Assembly: GCF_000934745.1 (NCBI RefSeq)
Contig: NZ_KN882170.1
Location: 186,001 to 250,000, forward strand
Direction: 5' to 3'
Length of the DNA stretch: 64,000 nucleotides
DNA from: Desulfonatronum thioautotrophicum
GTDB taxonomy: Bacteria > Desulfobacterota > Desulfovibrionia > Desulfovibrionales > Desulfonatronaceae
The notes below the pieces were generated by a model. That model was not told the DNA's origin. It saw nothing but the letters and a program-made list of their open reading frames with translations, and ran no database searches. Shown one piece after another: positions 15,258 through 23,020 of the stretch (position 1 is the stretch's first letter; every line of letters begins with the position of its first letter). Position numbers and translations under genes: made by a program.

Positions 15258-15476
15258 ATGGCACGAAAACAAATTGATGCGCGCGGGTTTTCCTGTCCCC
15301 AACCCGTACTTCTGGCCACGCAAGCCATGAACACCACAGAGGGCAAGGAACTGGAAGTCCTGGTGGACAATGAGGCCAGTTTGGAAAACGTTGGACGGGC
15401 GGCCCAAAGCAATGGCTGGACAATTACCGCCAGTGAGGAAGTAGGCCAGGATTACAAGCTGGTGCTGTCGAAGTGA
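15258..15476 (+). CDS. TusA/SirA-like sulfur (selenium) carrier protein
   Basis: A 72-residue protein of the TusA family with the active CPxP motif as CPQP and Cys13 as the persulfide site. Its length equals a single TusA domain, so it lacks the C-terminal DsrE-like half of YedF. AAAGGAG precedes the ATG. The stop codon overlaps the GTG start of the DUF3343 gene (GTGA), coupling the two. It probably receives a sulfane-sulfur or selenium atom from the YedE route and passes it to the next protein. Confidence 0.85.
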   Translation: MARKQIDARGFSCPQPVLLATQAMNTTEGKELEVLVDNEASLENVGRAAQSNGWTITASEEVGQDYKLVLSK

Positions 15477-16021
15477 TCGGCTTCCTGCGCAATCTGTTCC
15501 GCAAGGAAGATGCCCTGCGCGGCATCTCGGAAAAGGGACTGCTGCTCTACCACAGCACCGGCGAGGTGATCCGGGCCGAAACCCTGCTCAAGGAGGCCGG
15601 GGTGGAAGTGGCGGTCAAAGGGCCGCCGCCGGATCTACGCCAGGGCTGCGACATGGTGATCGAGTTTCCGCTCCTGGAGGAGATGCGCATCCGTAGTCTA
15701 CTTGAGCAGGCGGGCCTCGCTCCCATGCGCGTGGCCGTGGCCCAGGACCATCTACTGGAGCCCGTATCCCTTTATCATGTCAAGGATTTCGGGGACTACC
15801 TGATGGTCCGGGCCGCGAACATGAAGATCACCATGGACAAACGGGACCGCCGGATCGTCAACGTCTCCGGCGGAGGCTGCCCGGACGTACCCTATCTGGC
15901 GGAAAGCCTGGTGGGCAAAATCCTGGACCAAGCACCGGAACCGCGCTCCCTGGGCCGCACCCTGTGCGGCTATTCCCTGCAGCTGGCGTTCGAGGAGTTG
16001 CGCCGCAGATGTCCTGGCTGA
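15473..16021 (+). CDS. DUF3343 (Se/S carrier-like) domain protein with C-terminal extension
   Basis: A 182-residue protein. Residues about 22-90 form a DUF3343 domain (GLLLYHSTGEVIRAETLLKE, then GCDMVIEFP with Cys59). This domain has been proposed as a selenium/sulfur carrier beside YedF and YedE. The C-terminal half is unusual and contains SGGGCPDVPYLAESL with Cys136 and a final CGYSLQ and RRRCPG. It is therefore about twice the length of a lone DUF3343 protein. The GTG start overlaps the carrier gene stop, and the 3' end overlaps the kinase gene by 13 bases. It is likely a thiol-based relay in the same pathway. Confidence 0.75.
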   Translation: MIGFLRNLFRKEDALRGISEKGLLLYHSTGEVIRAETLLKEAGVEVAVKGPPPDLRQGCDMVIEFPLLEEMRIRSLLEQAGLAPMRVAVAQDHLLEPVSLYHVKDFGDYLMVRAANMKITMDKRDRRIVNVSGGGCPDVPYLAESLVGKILDQAPEPRSLGRTLCGYSLQLAFEELRRRCPG

Positions 16022-16866
16022 TCGTGGGCAGCGTGCCCCGGGCGGACTTCCCCCTGGTCCGGGGCGACTACCAACTCCAGGGCGACACCCTGCTTCTGGA
16101 CGGACAACGCATCCGCGTGGCCCGGGGCACCCCGGCCCTGATGGCCGTGGCCGCCGCTGCCGCCGAAGTTCTGGCCGTGCCCGCGCCCCAGGCCCTGCTG
16201 GCCGGAGACATCGGCACCGGGGAGGGCAGTCGGGCGGTCTACGCCCATCTGGTGGAAAACGTCGCCCACATCGACCATGCCGGCCTGACCTTCCACTACC
16301 TGCTGCCGGACATCGCCTGGCACAACCAGGTGCTCTGGGCACTGGAAGCCCGAAACCCGGCCCCGCTGCTGGCAGCGGACGCCGGATTCATGTACGCCGC
16401 AAAAATGAGCGGCTACGCCGCCCACTACGATCTCTTCACCCCGGACGCAGGGGAAATGGCCTTCCTGGCCGACGAGGTCGCCCCGCACCCGTTCTACACC
16501 CGGGGCTTTCTGCTCCAGGAGGAGGACCGGGTTCCCGAGCTGATAGAGCGGGCCTACGCCGAGGAAAACGCGGCCCGCCACCTGCTGGTCAAGGGCAAGA
16601 CGGACTTCGTGGTCGCCCAAGGCACGACAGTAGCCGAGATCAACGCCCCGGACGTCCCGGCCATGGAACCCATCGGCGGCACCGGAGACAGCCTGACCGG
16701 CCTGGTCACGGCCCTGCTGGCCTCGAACATGGAGATGACCCAGGCCTGCCGCACCGCGGCCCTGGCCAACCGCCACCTGGGCCACCTCGCCAACCCCACC
16801 CCGGCCTTCGGCGTGGCGGATTTATTGCCCTTTGTACGCCGGGCGTTGGAGCGGGCGCTGGAATAG
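16009..16866 (+). CDS. Ribokinase-fold (carbohydrate kinase / NAD(P)HX dehydratase-like) protein in the selenium-linked operon
   Basis: A 285-residue protein starting inside the DUF3343 gene. The C-terminal PIGGTGDSLTGL (residues about 221-232) is the anion-hole and catalytic Asp motif of the ribokinase superfamily, with D227 as base. LFTPDAGEMAFL (142-153) matches the LTPHPGEMxRL block of ADP-dependent NAD(P)HX dehydratase, so the closest relatives are YjeF-C/NnrD-like proteins. The N-terminal YjeF epimerase half is absent. Membership of a YedE/TusA/DUF3343 operon, with overlapping frames, points to a special substrate instead of general NADHX repair. A terminator-like hairpin follows at 16894. 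Confidence 0.75.
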   Translation: MSWLIVGSVPRADFPLVRGDYQLQGDTLLLDGQRIRVARGTPALMAVAAAAAEVLAVPAPQALLAGDIGTGEGSRAVYAHLVENVAHIDHAGLTFHYLLPDIAWHNQVLWALEARNPAPLLAADAGFMYAAKMSGYAAHYDLFTPDAGEMAFLADEVAPHPFYTRGFLLQEEDRVPELIERAYAEENAARHLLVKGKTDFVVAQGTTVAEINAPDVPAMEPIGGTGDSLTGLVTALLASNMEMTQACRTAALANRHLGHLANPTPAFGVADLLPFVRRALERALE

Positions 16867-16893
16867 AGAGGGGAATCGTCAACTATGAAACAG

Positions 16894-16935
16894 CAACGCC
16901 CTCTTCCAGTGATTCTTGCGGGAAGGGGGCGTTTT
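16894..16935 (+). terminator. Terminator of the yedE operon
   Basis: AACGCCC-TCTTCC pairs imperfectly with GGGAAGGGGGCGTT over a 12-base loop and ends in TTTT. It starts 28 bases after the kinase stop codon. Confidence 0.6.
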
Positions 16936-17004
16936 CTGTGCGGTGGCTCCGCGGAAGCCGTCAGACTGCTTGTGATTGTTACATGCCTTCTCACAACGAG
17001 CACA

Positions 17005-17046
17005 ACAAAAACGCCCGCCATCGCCATAAAGGGCGAAAGCGGGCGT
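17005..17046 (-). terminator. Terminator of the minus-strand ATPase transcript
   Basis: Read on the minus strand, ACGCCCGC (17046-17039) pairs with GCGGGCGT (17018-17011), with an inner CGCC/GGCG pairing, followed by TTTTTG. It lies 300 bases beyond the DUF4351 fragment, in the direction of that unit. Confidence 0.65.
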
Positions 17047-17340
17047 AACAATTCGGAATATAAACCTCGCGAAACCGACAATGATTTCCGTGTCCGGGGG
17101 GTAAACCAGCCGGATGAGCATTGGATCGATCCGGGCGGAGGGAGGTGATAAGGGGTTGGGAGCATGCTGACGCGAGATTTTTCTTATGATCGGCCTCAGT
17201 TAGGAAAAGATGAGTATGCTAAACTTGGTCAAACAGAAAGCGTCAAGATTGAGGAATCGGCTTTCCTCGGAGTCCTCGGCATCTTGAGCAAAGCGGACGG
17301 TTCTCGGCCCCGGAAACCTTACCAGTTGACAGCCCGGCCC

Positions 17341-17565
17341 TCAATTGTCCTTGAACACCTCGTCAACGCTCTTGGCGTCCAGGATTCGCTCGGCCCAGAG
17401 GTCAAGCTGTTCAGGCGTGGCTTTGCGGAGGCGTTCCTGAACGTTCATGTCCGTGATCCTTTTGCCGAAACGTTTGGTGATTTGGCGTTGAAGTATTTTG
17501 GGGCTGCCAACGAACTCGCCTTCTTGTTTCCACTGTTCAGCTATCGTCACAATCTTTCCCTCCAT
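17341..17565 (-). pseudogene. C-terminal fragment of an Rpn/PD-(D/E)XK transposase-family protein (DUF4351-like)
   Basis: A 74-residue frame whose sequence (QRQITKRFGKRI, then KATPEQLDLWAERILDAKSVDEVF) matches the DUF4351-type tail of Rpn-family proteins. Rpn proteins start with a PD-(D/E)XK nuclease domain; it is missing. The same frame can be read upstream for some codons to about 17600 (IPLNMEG is preceded by matching residues) but then runs into the ATPase gene, so the N-terminal part was lost. Possibly the ATPase gene inserted here, or a recombination joined the two. A small stand-alone protein cannot be excluded. Confidence 0.5.
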
Positions 17566-17605
17566 GTTCAGGGGAATGTTTTCCTTGACGAACGTCCAAC
17601 CCTCT

Positions 17606-18724
17606 CTACGCCATATACCGCTCCACCCAGTGCCGCATCAGTGGATCGACCAGGAGGTATTGATCATCCGTCCGTTCGCAAACGTCCTTTTTCATCAACC
17701 CGTCCAGGGTGCTTTTCAAGGTGGAGGCAGTCAAGCCGGTTTCGCCAAGCTGGTCGTTGGCATAGAGATTCCTGCCGTCGCTGCGCACAATGTACTTCAA
17801 GGTCTTTTTCTGATTCGGGGTCAGATCGCTCCAGACCAGGCTGTACAGATCGTATTCCCGCTCGCACATCAACCGGACGGCGTCCTCAATGATGCTCTCA
17901 TCAACCTGGGCGTCGGTCCTGTCCCAGACCTCAAACATGAGCTGCTGCATGTAGTAGGGAAAGCCGCGGGTGATGGTGAACGCCCGGCGGATCAGATCCG
18001 GGGCTATCTCCTTTCCGGTCCGGGCAAACTTGGTTTGGACGAAGCCGGTCCATTGGTCCAGGGATATCTCGCCGATCCGCAGATGCTTGACCGATCTGTA
18101 AAAGGCACGGGAACTGTCGTGAAACATGCGCTGCAGGATGGACTTTTTGCTTCCGCTGAACAGATAGCAAACATCCCGGCCGTGGGTCTGGACGATGCTC
18201 CGGAATTTTTTCTCCAGGTCAAACTGCTCGATTTCCTGAAACTCGTCGAATATCACGACAACGCGCCTCTTTTTAGCCTGGGCAAAGACATGGGGAAGAT
18301 TCAAGACATCCTCCAGGCTCGCGGTTCGTTCTTTTCTGGAAAAGCTCATTCCGTACATCAACTCGCCGCTCTGTCCCAAGGTGACCTGAATGTTGGGTCG
18401 GACCTTGAGGACGGATTTGAGCAGGTTCATCACCCGCTCCGGCACGGTGTCGAAACTTTTGGCCACAGCGTTGAAATAGCCCTGGATGAATTCATCCACG
18501 GATGAGACACTGAAAAAATCGAAAAAGACGGCGACATACTCATCGGACTGGACAAGTTCCCGCTGCAGTTTGCGCAACAGGGATGTTTTTCCGATCCGCC
18601 TTGGGGCATACAGCAACACATTCAAACCGGACCGGACATCCCCGGTCAACTCATGCAGTTCCTGCTCGCGGTCGCAAAAATCATCCCCGGACACCTCATT
18701 GCCGTAGTAGAAAGGATTACGCAT
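17606..18724 (-). CDS. Archaeal-type P-loop ATPase (STAND/AAA) with winged-helix C-terminus
   Basis: A 372-residue ATPase from the ATG at 18724, which has GAGG nine bases upstream; the longer frame from 18751 is less likely. It begins with NPFYYGNEVSGDDFCDRE, typical of the ATPase_2 (archaeal MNS-type) family. Walker A is APRRIGKTSLL (about residues 40-50) and Walker B VVVIFDEFQEIEQF. FSGSKKSILQRMF is the sensor region. The last 90 residues form a winged helix (TPNQKKTLKYIV, LTASTLKSTLDGLMKKD). The partner and effect of this family are largely unknown; many are linked to mobile elements or toxin systems. Two tandem repeats precede the gene. Confidence 0.8.
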   Translation of the reverse strand: MRNPFYYGNEVSGDDFCDREQELHELTGDVRSGLNVLLYAPRRIGKTSLLRKLQRELVQSDEYVAVFFDFFSVSSVDEFIQGYFNAVAKSFDTVPERVMNLLKSVLKVRPNIQVTLGQSGELMYGMSFSRKERTASLEDVLNLPHVFAQAKKRRVVVIFDEFQEIEQFDLEKKFRSIVQTHGRDVCYLFSGSKKSILQRMFHDSSRAFYRSVKHLRIGEISLDQWTGFVQTKFARTGKEIAPDLIRRAFTITRGFPYYMQQLMFEVWDRTDAQVDESIIEDAVRLMCEREYDLYSLVWSDLTPNQKKTLKYIVRSDGRNLYANDQLGETGLTASTLKSTLDGLMKKDVCERTDDQYLLVDPLMRHWVERYMA

Positions 18725-18785
18725 GGTTTCTCGCCTCTGGATGAAGTTCATGGCCAGGACTCACAAAATTACAGCTTCGACTGTT

Positions 18786-18811
18786 ATAGCTGAAACTATA
18801 ATAGCTGAAAC
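18786..18811. promoter_or_regulatory. Two tandem ATAGCTGAAAC repeats upstream of the ATPase gene
   Basis: ATAGCTGAAAC occurs at 18786-18796 and 18801-18811, with a 15-base period, inside an AT-rich stretch 60-90 bases before the ATPase start. On the minus strand this is GTTTCAGCTAT twice. The placement fits an operator or direct-repeat binding site. Binding factor unknown. Confidence 0.45.
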
Positions 18812-18934
18812 AATAACACCTCGCCATGCATCAGACAACGTGAATATTGGTTGGGAATTCGACAACTTGTGTTCAGCGTGTTTTTGCCCGCCTCCTTGGC
18901 GTGCATCAGTATCTGCCTTCTGAAGCGCCCCAAT

Positions 18935-21403
18935 TTATTCGGTCTTCTTGGCCCGGGTGGTTTTCTTGGCTGCGGGCTTTTTTGTCGTGGTTTTCTTGGC
19001 TGCCGTTCGTTTCGGAGCCGGTTTGGTTGAATCCGAGGGGGTTTCCGCGGCAGCTTTTGCGGCGGCTTTGCCAGTAGCCTTGTCGGCTTTTTTTGGTGCG
19101 GCTTTCTTGGGCGTGGGTTCGGAAAAGTCCGGGAGCGGGCCTTCGGTCTCTTCGAACTCCTCGGCCACCGGGATGAAGTGGCGACATTCCTTGACCGGAC
19201 AGGACAGGTAGTTGCCGCGTTTTTCCGTGTGGCGGCGCAGCATGACCGGGAAGTCGCACTTGGGGCAGGGTTGGGCTATCGGGGGGGCGGGCATGGCCGT
19301 GGTGCAGTCCGGATAGCGGCTGCAGGAGAAGAACATTTTGCCGAATCGTGAGCTGCGTTCCACCAGGTCGCCGGTGCAACCCTCCGCCGGGCAGGGCACA
19401 CCCGTGGAGTAGGACTTGGTGTACTTGCACTTGGGATAGGTGGCGCAGGCGTAAAACCGGCTGCCGGTGCGGGCCTTTTTCAGCACCACGTCCCCGCCGC
19501 AGTCCGGGCAGGTACCGACCTTGACCGCCTCTTCCCTGGGCAGCTTCTCGATGGTCTTGATTTTTCCGGACTCGTCCCGGGTGAAGTTGCCGGTAAACGA
19601 GCAGTCCGGATACCCGGAGCAGGCCAGGAAGGCCCCGGCTTTGCCGAATTTGACCACCAGGGGCTTGGCGCATTCCGGACAAGGCATGCCCGCGTCAATC
19701 CCACCCTTCACAGCGGCCATGTCCTTCTTGGCCTTGTCCAGGACGGGATAAAACTCGCCGGTGAATCGGCGCATCAGCTCCACCCAGTCCTGGCCGCCCT
19801 CGGCCACCTGGTCCAGGGATTCCTCCATCTGGGCCGTGAAATCCACATCCATCAATCGGGTGAAATGCGCGGCCAGCTGGTCCGTGACCACATACCCCAG
19901 TTCCATGGGCACGAATTGGCGCTCTTCCTGGGTGACGTACTCCCGGTCCAACAGGGTGGAGATAATCTGGGCGTAGGTGGAGGGCCGGCCGATGCCTTTG
20001 TCCTCCAGTTCGCGGATCAGCGAGGCCTCGCTGTAGCGCGGCGGCGGCTGGGTGAACTTCTGCTCTTTGAGCAGTTCCTGAAGCCGTAATTCCTGCTTTG
20101 GGGTCAACGTGGGCAATTCCTGGTTCTTCTCTGAATCCCCGCCGCCATAGACCTTGAGATAGCCGGGAAAGATCAACCGCTCGCCCTTGGCCCGCCATTG
20201 GGTGTGGGCCGCGACCACGGTGATGGTGGTATCCCAGAAGCGGGCCGGACTCATCTGCGAGGCCACGAACCGGGTCCAGATCAGCTTGTAAAGCTGGTAC
20301 ATGTCCCGGGGTAGATAGGCCTGGACCATTTCCGGGGTAAGGGTGACGTCCACGGGTCGGATGGCTTCGTGGGCTTCCTGGGCGGATTTACGGGACTTGA
20401 AATGGCGTTCCTGCTCAGGGCAGTAATCCGGCCCGTAGGATTCCAGGATCAGCTTGCGCACCTCCTTGATCGCATCCGGTGACACGCGCACCGAGTCGGT
20501 CCGCATGTAGGTGATCAAGGCCTGGATGCCCCGATCCCCCAGCTCCACGCCCTCGTACAGGCGCTGGGCCAGGGACATGGTCCGTTTGGCCGGATAGGAA
20601 AAACGGCGGCTGGCCTCCTGTTGCAGGGTGGAAGTGATGAAGGGTGGGCCGGACTGCCGTTGCCGTTCCTTTTCGGCCACGGACTCCACCACGAAGGGCG
20701 CTTGGGAAACCGCGGCCTCCAGCACCCCGGCCTGGTCTGCGGAGCCTATGTCCGGCTTCTTGCCGTCCACCTTCCACAGGTCGGCCTCGATCACCGCGGC
20801 GTCCTGGTCCGCCAGCTTGACCTTGAAGACCCAGTATTCCTTGGGCTCGAAAACCTGCCGCTCCCGCTCCCGATCCACGATCAGCCGCAGGGCCACGGAC
20901 TGGACCCGGCCCGCGGAAATACCCCGCTTGACCTTTTGCCAGAGCAACGGTGAGAGCTTGTAGCCCACCAGCCGGTCAAGAACCCGCCTGGCCTGCTGGG
21001 CGTTGAACAGATCCAGATTCAGAGACCTGGGATGCTCCAGAGCCTCGCGCACGGCCCTGGCCGTAATCTCGTTGAACTGGATCCGCTTGATCCGCGGGTT
21101 GGCGTCCTTGATCAGCTCGGCCACATGCCAGGCAATGGCTTCACCTTCCCGGTCCGGGTCCGGGGCGAGATAAATCTGGTCCGCCTGGGCCGCCAACTTT
21201 TTGAGCTGTCCAACGACCTTCTGCTTGCCGGGGATCACCTCGTATTCCGGGGCAAAATCGCCCTCCTCGCTCACACCCAGAACCTTTTTGGGCAGGTCGC
21301 GAACGTGTCCCACCGAGGCGCTGACCTCATAATCCGGTCCAAGAAACTTCTTGATGGTTTTCACCTTGGCCGGCGACTCAACGATGATCAAATCTTTACT
21401 CAT
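18935..21403 (-). CDS. topA: DNA topoisomerase I with four C-terminal zinc ribbons and a Lys/Ala tail
   Basis: An 822-residue type IA topoisomerase that relaxes negative supercoils by transient cleavage of one strand. The Toprim domain starts LIIVESPAKVKTIKKFLG with the metal-binding DPDREGE at 81-87. The active tyrosine is Tyr299 in TYMRTDS. Four C-terminal zinc ribbons follow, each with CPxC...C-x(n)-YPDC-like pairs (starts CPECAKP, CPDCGGD, CPAEGCT and CPKCDFP; the last ends CPVKEC). The final 60 residues are Lys/Ala/Pro-rich and repetitive, a histone-H1-like basic tail for DNA binding. The ATG at 21403 has only a weak ribosome site. Transcribed away from the epimerase gene. Confidence 0.95.
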   Translation of the reverse strand: MSKDLIIVESPAKVKTIKKFLGPDYEVSASVGHVRDLPKKVLGVSEEGDFAPEYEVIPGKQKVVGQLKKLAAQADQIYLAPDPDREGEAIAWHVAELIKDANPRIKRIQFNEITARAVREALEHPRSLNLDLFNAQQARRVLDRLVGYKLSPLLWQKVKRGISAGRVQSVALRLIVDRERERQVFEPKEYWVFKVKLADQDAAVIEADLWKVDGKKPDIGSADQAGVLEAAVSQAPFVVESVAEKERQRQSGPPFITSTLQQEASRRFSYPAKRTMSLAQRLYEGVELGDRGIQALITYMRTDSVRVSPDAIKEVRKLILESYGPDYCPEQERHFKSRKSAQEAHEAIRPVDVTLTPEMVQAYLPRDMYQLYKLIWTRFVASQMSPARFWDTTITVVAAHTQWRAKGERLIFPGYLKVYGGGDSEKNQELPTLTPKQELRLQELLKEQKFTQPPPRYSEASLIRELEDKGIGRPSTYAQIISTLLDREYVTQEERQFVPMELGYVVTDQLAAHFTRLMDVDFTAQMEESLDQVAEGGQDWVELMRRFTGEFYPVLDKAKKDMAAVKGGIDAGMPCPECAKPLVVKFGKAGAFLACSGYPDCSFTGNFTRDESGKIKTIEKLPREEAVKVGTCPDCGGDVVLKKARTGSRFYACATYPKCKYTKSYSTGVPCPAEGCTGDLVERSSRFGKMFFSCSRYPDCTTAMPAPPIAQPCPKCDFPVMLRRHTEKRGNYLSCPVKECRHFIPVAEEFEETEGPLPDFSEPTPKKAAPKKADKATGKAAAKAAAETPSDSTKPAPKRTAAKKTTTKKPAAKKTTRAKKTE

Positions 21404-21500
21404 AATGCGCAGGGCAAATACCCATCCCTCGCCCCCATGGCAAGTCCCCGGCCATTCTCTTTCAAGGTAGATTTGTGCTCGAGTCGTAGATGCTCTGAAT

Positions 21501-21620
21501 CGGTATCGAAATCGAAATCGGGATCGAAATCGGACGTCTTGTCCGGGAAAATAACATCATCGCGGGGTGATGCGTGTTTTTTTTCGATTTCGATTTCGAT
21601 TTCGATTTCGATCGCGATTG
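21501..21620. repeat. Hexanucleotide (TCGAAA/TTTCGA) hairpin repeat, left copy
   Basis: CGGTATCGAAATCGAAATCG with a second GATCGAAATCG (21501-21533) faces an inverted tract of five TTTCGA units (21582-21615). GGTGATGC lies between. The arms can form a long imperfect hairpin. A second copy with the same order is at 22862-22974, past the epimerase gene. Confidence 0.75.
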
Positions 21621-21750
21621 CGTCGGATGCGGATTTGCCCCGTACCCTCTTTGGTCAGGGGATGACAGCGGACCCGAGAGCGGATAGGTTCAGCGGACCC
21701 GTTTCGCCCCATCACAACCAACGATCTCAACGATCTTCCGGAGCATGTTC

Positions 21751-22803
21751 ATGAAAATTCTGATCACCGGCGCCGCCGGATTCATCGGCTTTCACACCGT
21801 CCTGCGCCTGCTGGAGCAGGGCCATCAGGTCGTGGGTCTGGATAACATCAACGATTACTACGATGTCCGGGTCAAATACGGGCGACTCGCCCACTCCGGC
21901 ATCGCGGAGGCCAACATTGCCGAGAATCGGATGGTCCAGAGCACAATCCACCCCGACTACCGTTTCGTGCGCATGGATCTGGAGAACGGGAATGGTGTGA
22001 TGGATCTGTTCGCCCGGGAGAAATTCGACCGGGTGATGCATTATGCGGCCCAGGCCGGGGTGCGCTACAGCCTGACCAATCCCCACGCCTACATGCAAAG
22101 CAACTTTGTGGCCTTCCTGAACCTGCTGGAAGCCTGTCGCCACCACCCGGTCAGCCACTTCGCCTACGCCTCCAGTTCCTCGGTCTACGGCCTGAATCAG
22201 GCCATGCCGTTTTCCGTACACCACAACGTGGACCATCCCATCAGCCTCTACGCCGCCAGCAAGAAATCCAACGAGCTGATGGCCCACACCTACAGCTACC
22301 TCTATAACATCCCGACCACCGGCCTGCGATTTTTCACCGTGTACGGCCCCTGGGGCCGGCCGGACATGGCCCTGTTCCTCTTCACCAAGGCCATTCTCGA
22401 AAATCGACCCATCGACGTCTTCAACCACGGCAAGATGCAGCGCGACTTCACCTATGTGGACGACATCGTGGAAGGTGTCCTGCGGGTCATCGACCATGCC
22501 CCGGCCGGAAACCAAGCATGGAACGGCAATTCCCCGGACCCGTCCACGTCTCCGGCGCCGTGGAGGGTCTACAACATCGGCAACTCCGACAAGGTGGAGC
22601 TGATTCAGTTTATTGAGGCGCTGGAGGAGGCGCTGGGCAAGAAAGCCCAGAAGAATTTCCTGCCCCTGCAGCCCGGCGACGTCCCGGCCACCTGGGCCGA
22701 CACCACGGACCTGGAGCACGACCTGGGCTATCGACCGAACACCCCGGTGCAGGTCGGGATTCAGCGTTTCGTGGAGTGGTATCGGGATTTTTTCCAAGTC
22801 TGA
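21751..22803 (+). CDS. NAD-dependent sugar-nucleotide epimerase, UDP-glucuronate 4-epimerase-like
   Basis: A 350-residue extended short-chain dehydrogenase. ATG 21751 is preferred over 21745 because the GGAG then has seven-base spacing. The Rossmann motif TGAAGFIG lies at residues 6-13, the NDYYDVRVKYGRL segment is typical of the UDP-glucuronate 4-epimerase (LpsL/Cap1J) group, and the catalytic set is SSSSVYG with YAASK. RDFTYVDDIVEG and RPDMALFLFTKAI also match this group. It would make UDP-galacturonate for surface polysaccharide. The gene stands alone between two copies of a hairpin repeat, so it may have been acquired or moved as a unit. Confidence 0.85.
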   Translation: MKILITGAAGFIGFHTVLRLLEQGHQVVGLDNINDYYDVRVKYGRLAHSGIAEANIAENRMVQSTIHPDYRFVRMDLENGNGVMDLFAREKFDRVMHYAAQAGVRYSLTNPHAYMQSNFVAFLNLLEACRHHPVSHFAYASSSSVYGLNQAMPFSVHHNVDHPISLYAASKKSNELMAHTYSYLYNIPTTGLRFFTVYGPWGRPDMALFLFTKAILENRPIDVFNHGKMQRDFTYVDDIVEGVLRVIDHAPAGNQAWNGNSPDPSTSPAPWRVYNIGNSDKVELIQFIEALEEALGKKAQKNFLPLQPGDVPATWADTTDLEHDLGYRPNTPVQVGIQRFVEWYRDFFQV

Positions 22804-22861
22804 TCCGGCCGGGAGTACAAGAGGGAACTTGGCCTCAATCCTCAGCGGCCATCCGCACAGT

Positions 22862-22974
22862 CGGTATCGAAATCGTGATCGAAATCGAACGCATGTCCCA
22901 GAAGGCGACGTAAACACAAGGTGATGCACCGCTTTTTCAGTTCCGATTTCGATTGCGATTTCGATTCCGATTTG
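22862..22974. repeat. Hexanucleotide (TCGAAA/TTTCGA) hairpin repeat, right copy
   Basis: CGGTATCGAAATCG and GATCGAAATCG (22862-22888), GGTGATGC near 22921, then CCGATTTCGATTGCGATTTCG (22942-22975, in parts). The order and inversion are the same as in the left copy at 21501-21620, with mutations in the units. Confidence 0.75.
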
Positions 22975-23020
22975 GATGAGCATGGATTTAACCTGAGGTC
23001 ATTTTTTTGGAGAGTAAACC

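Larger units (their letters stand above)
16867..17340. other. Gene-free stretch between two converging transcription units
   Basis: No convincing gene is seen; an open frame at 16885-17148 crosses two terminator hairpins and has no family resemblance. The stretch holds one plus-strand terminator and one minus-strand terminator, which close the yedE operon and the minus-strand ATPase unit respectively. Confidence 0.6.

Noticed and set aside
17498-18505. A 335-residue plus-strand frame opposite the ATPase gene
   Set aside because: The minus strand carries Walker A/B motifs; the plus frame lacks a ribosome site and motifs.
21501-21620. CRISPR array from the repeated hexanucleotides
   Set aside because: Units are six bases long with no spacers, so it is a simple repeat, not CRISPR.
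21751-22803. dTDP-glucose 4,6-dehydratase (rfbB) as partner of rfbA/rfbC
   Set aside because: The YDVRVKYGRL segment and RPDMALFLF block fit UDP-glucuronate 4-epimerases, and the gene is far from rfbA/rfbC.
21727-22983. A 418-residue frame on the minus strand over the epimerase gene
   Set aside because: The plus strand has all epimerase motifs; the minus frame has none and begins in a repeat.
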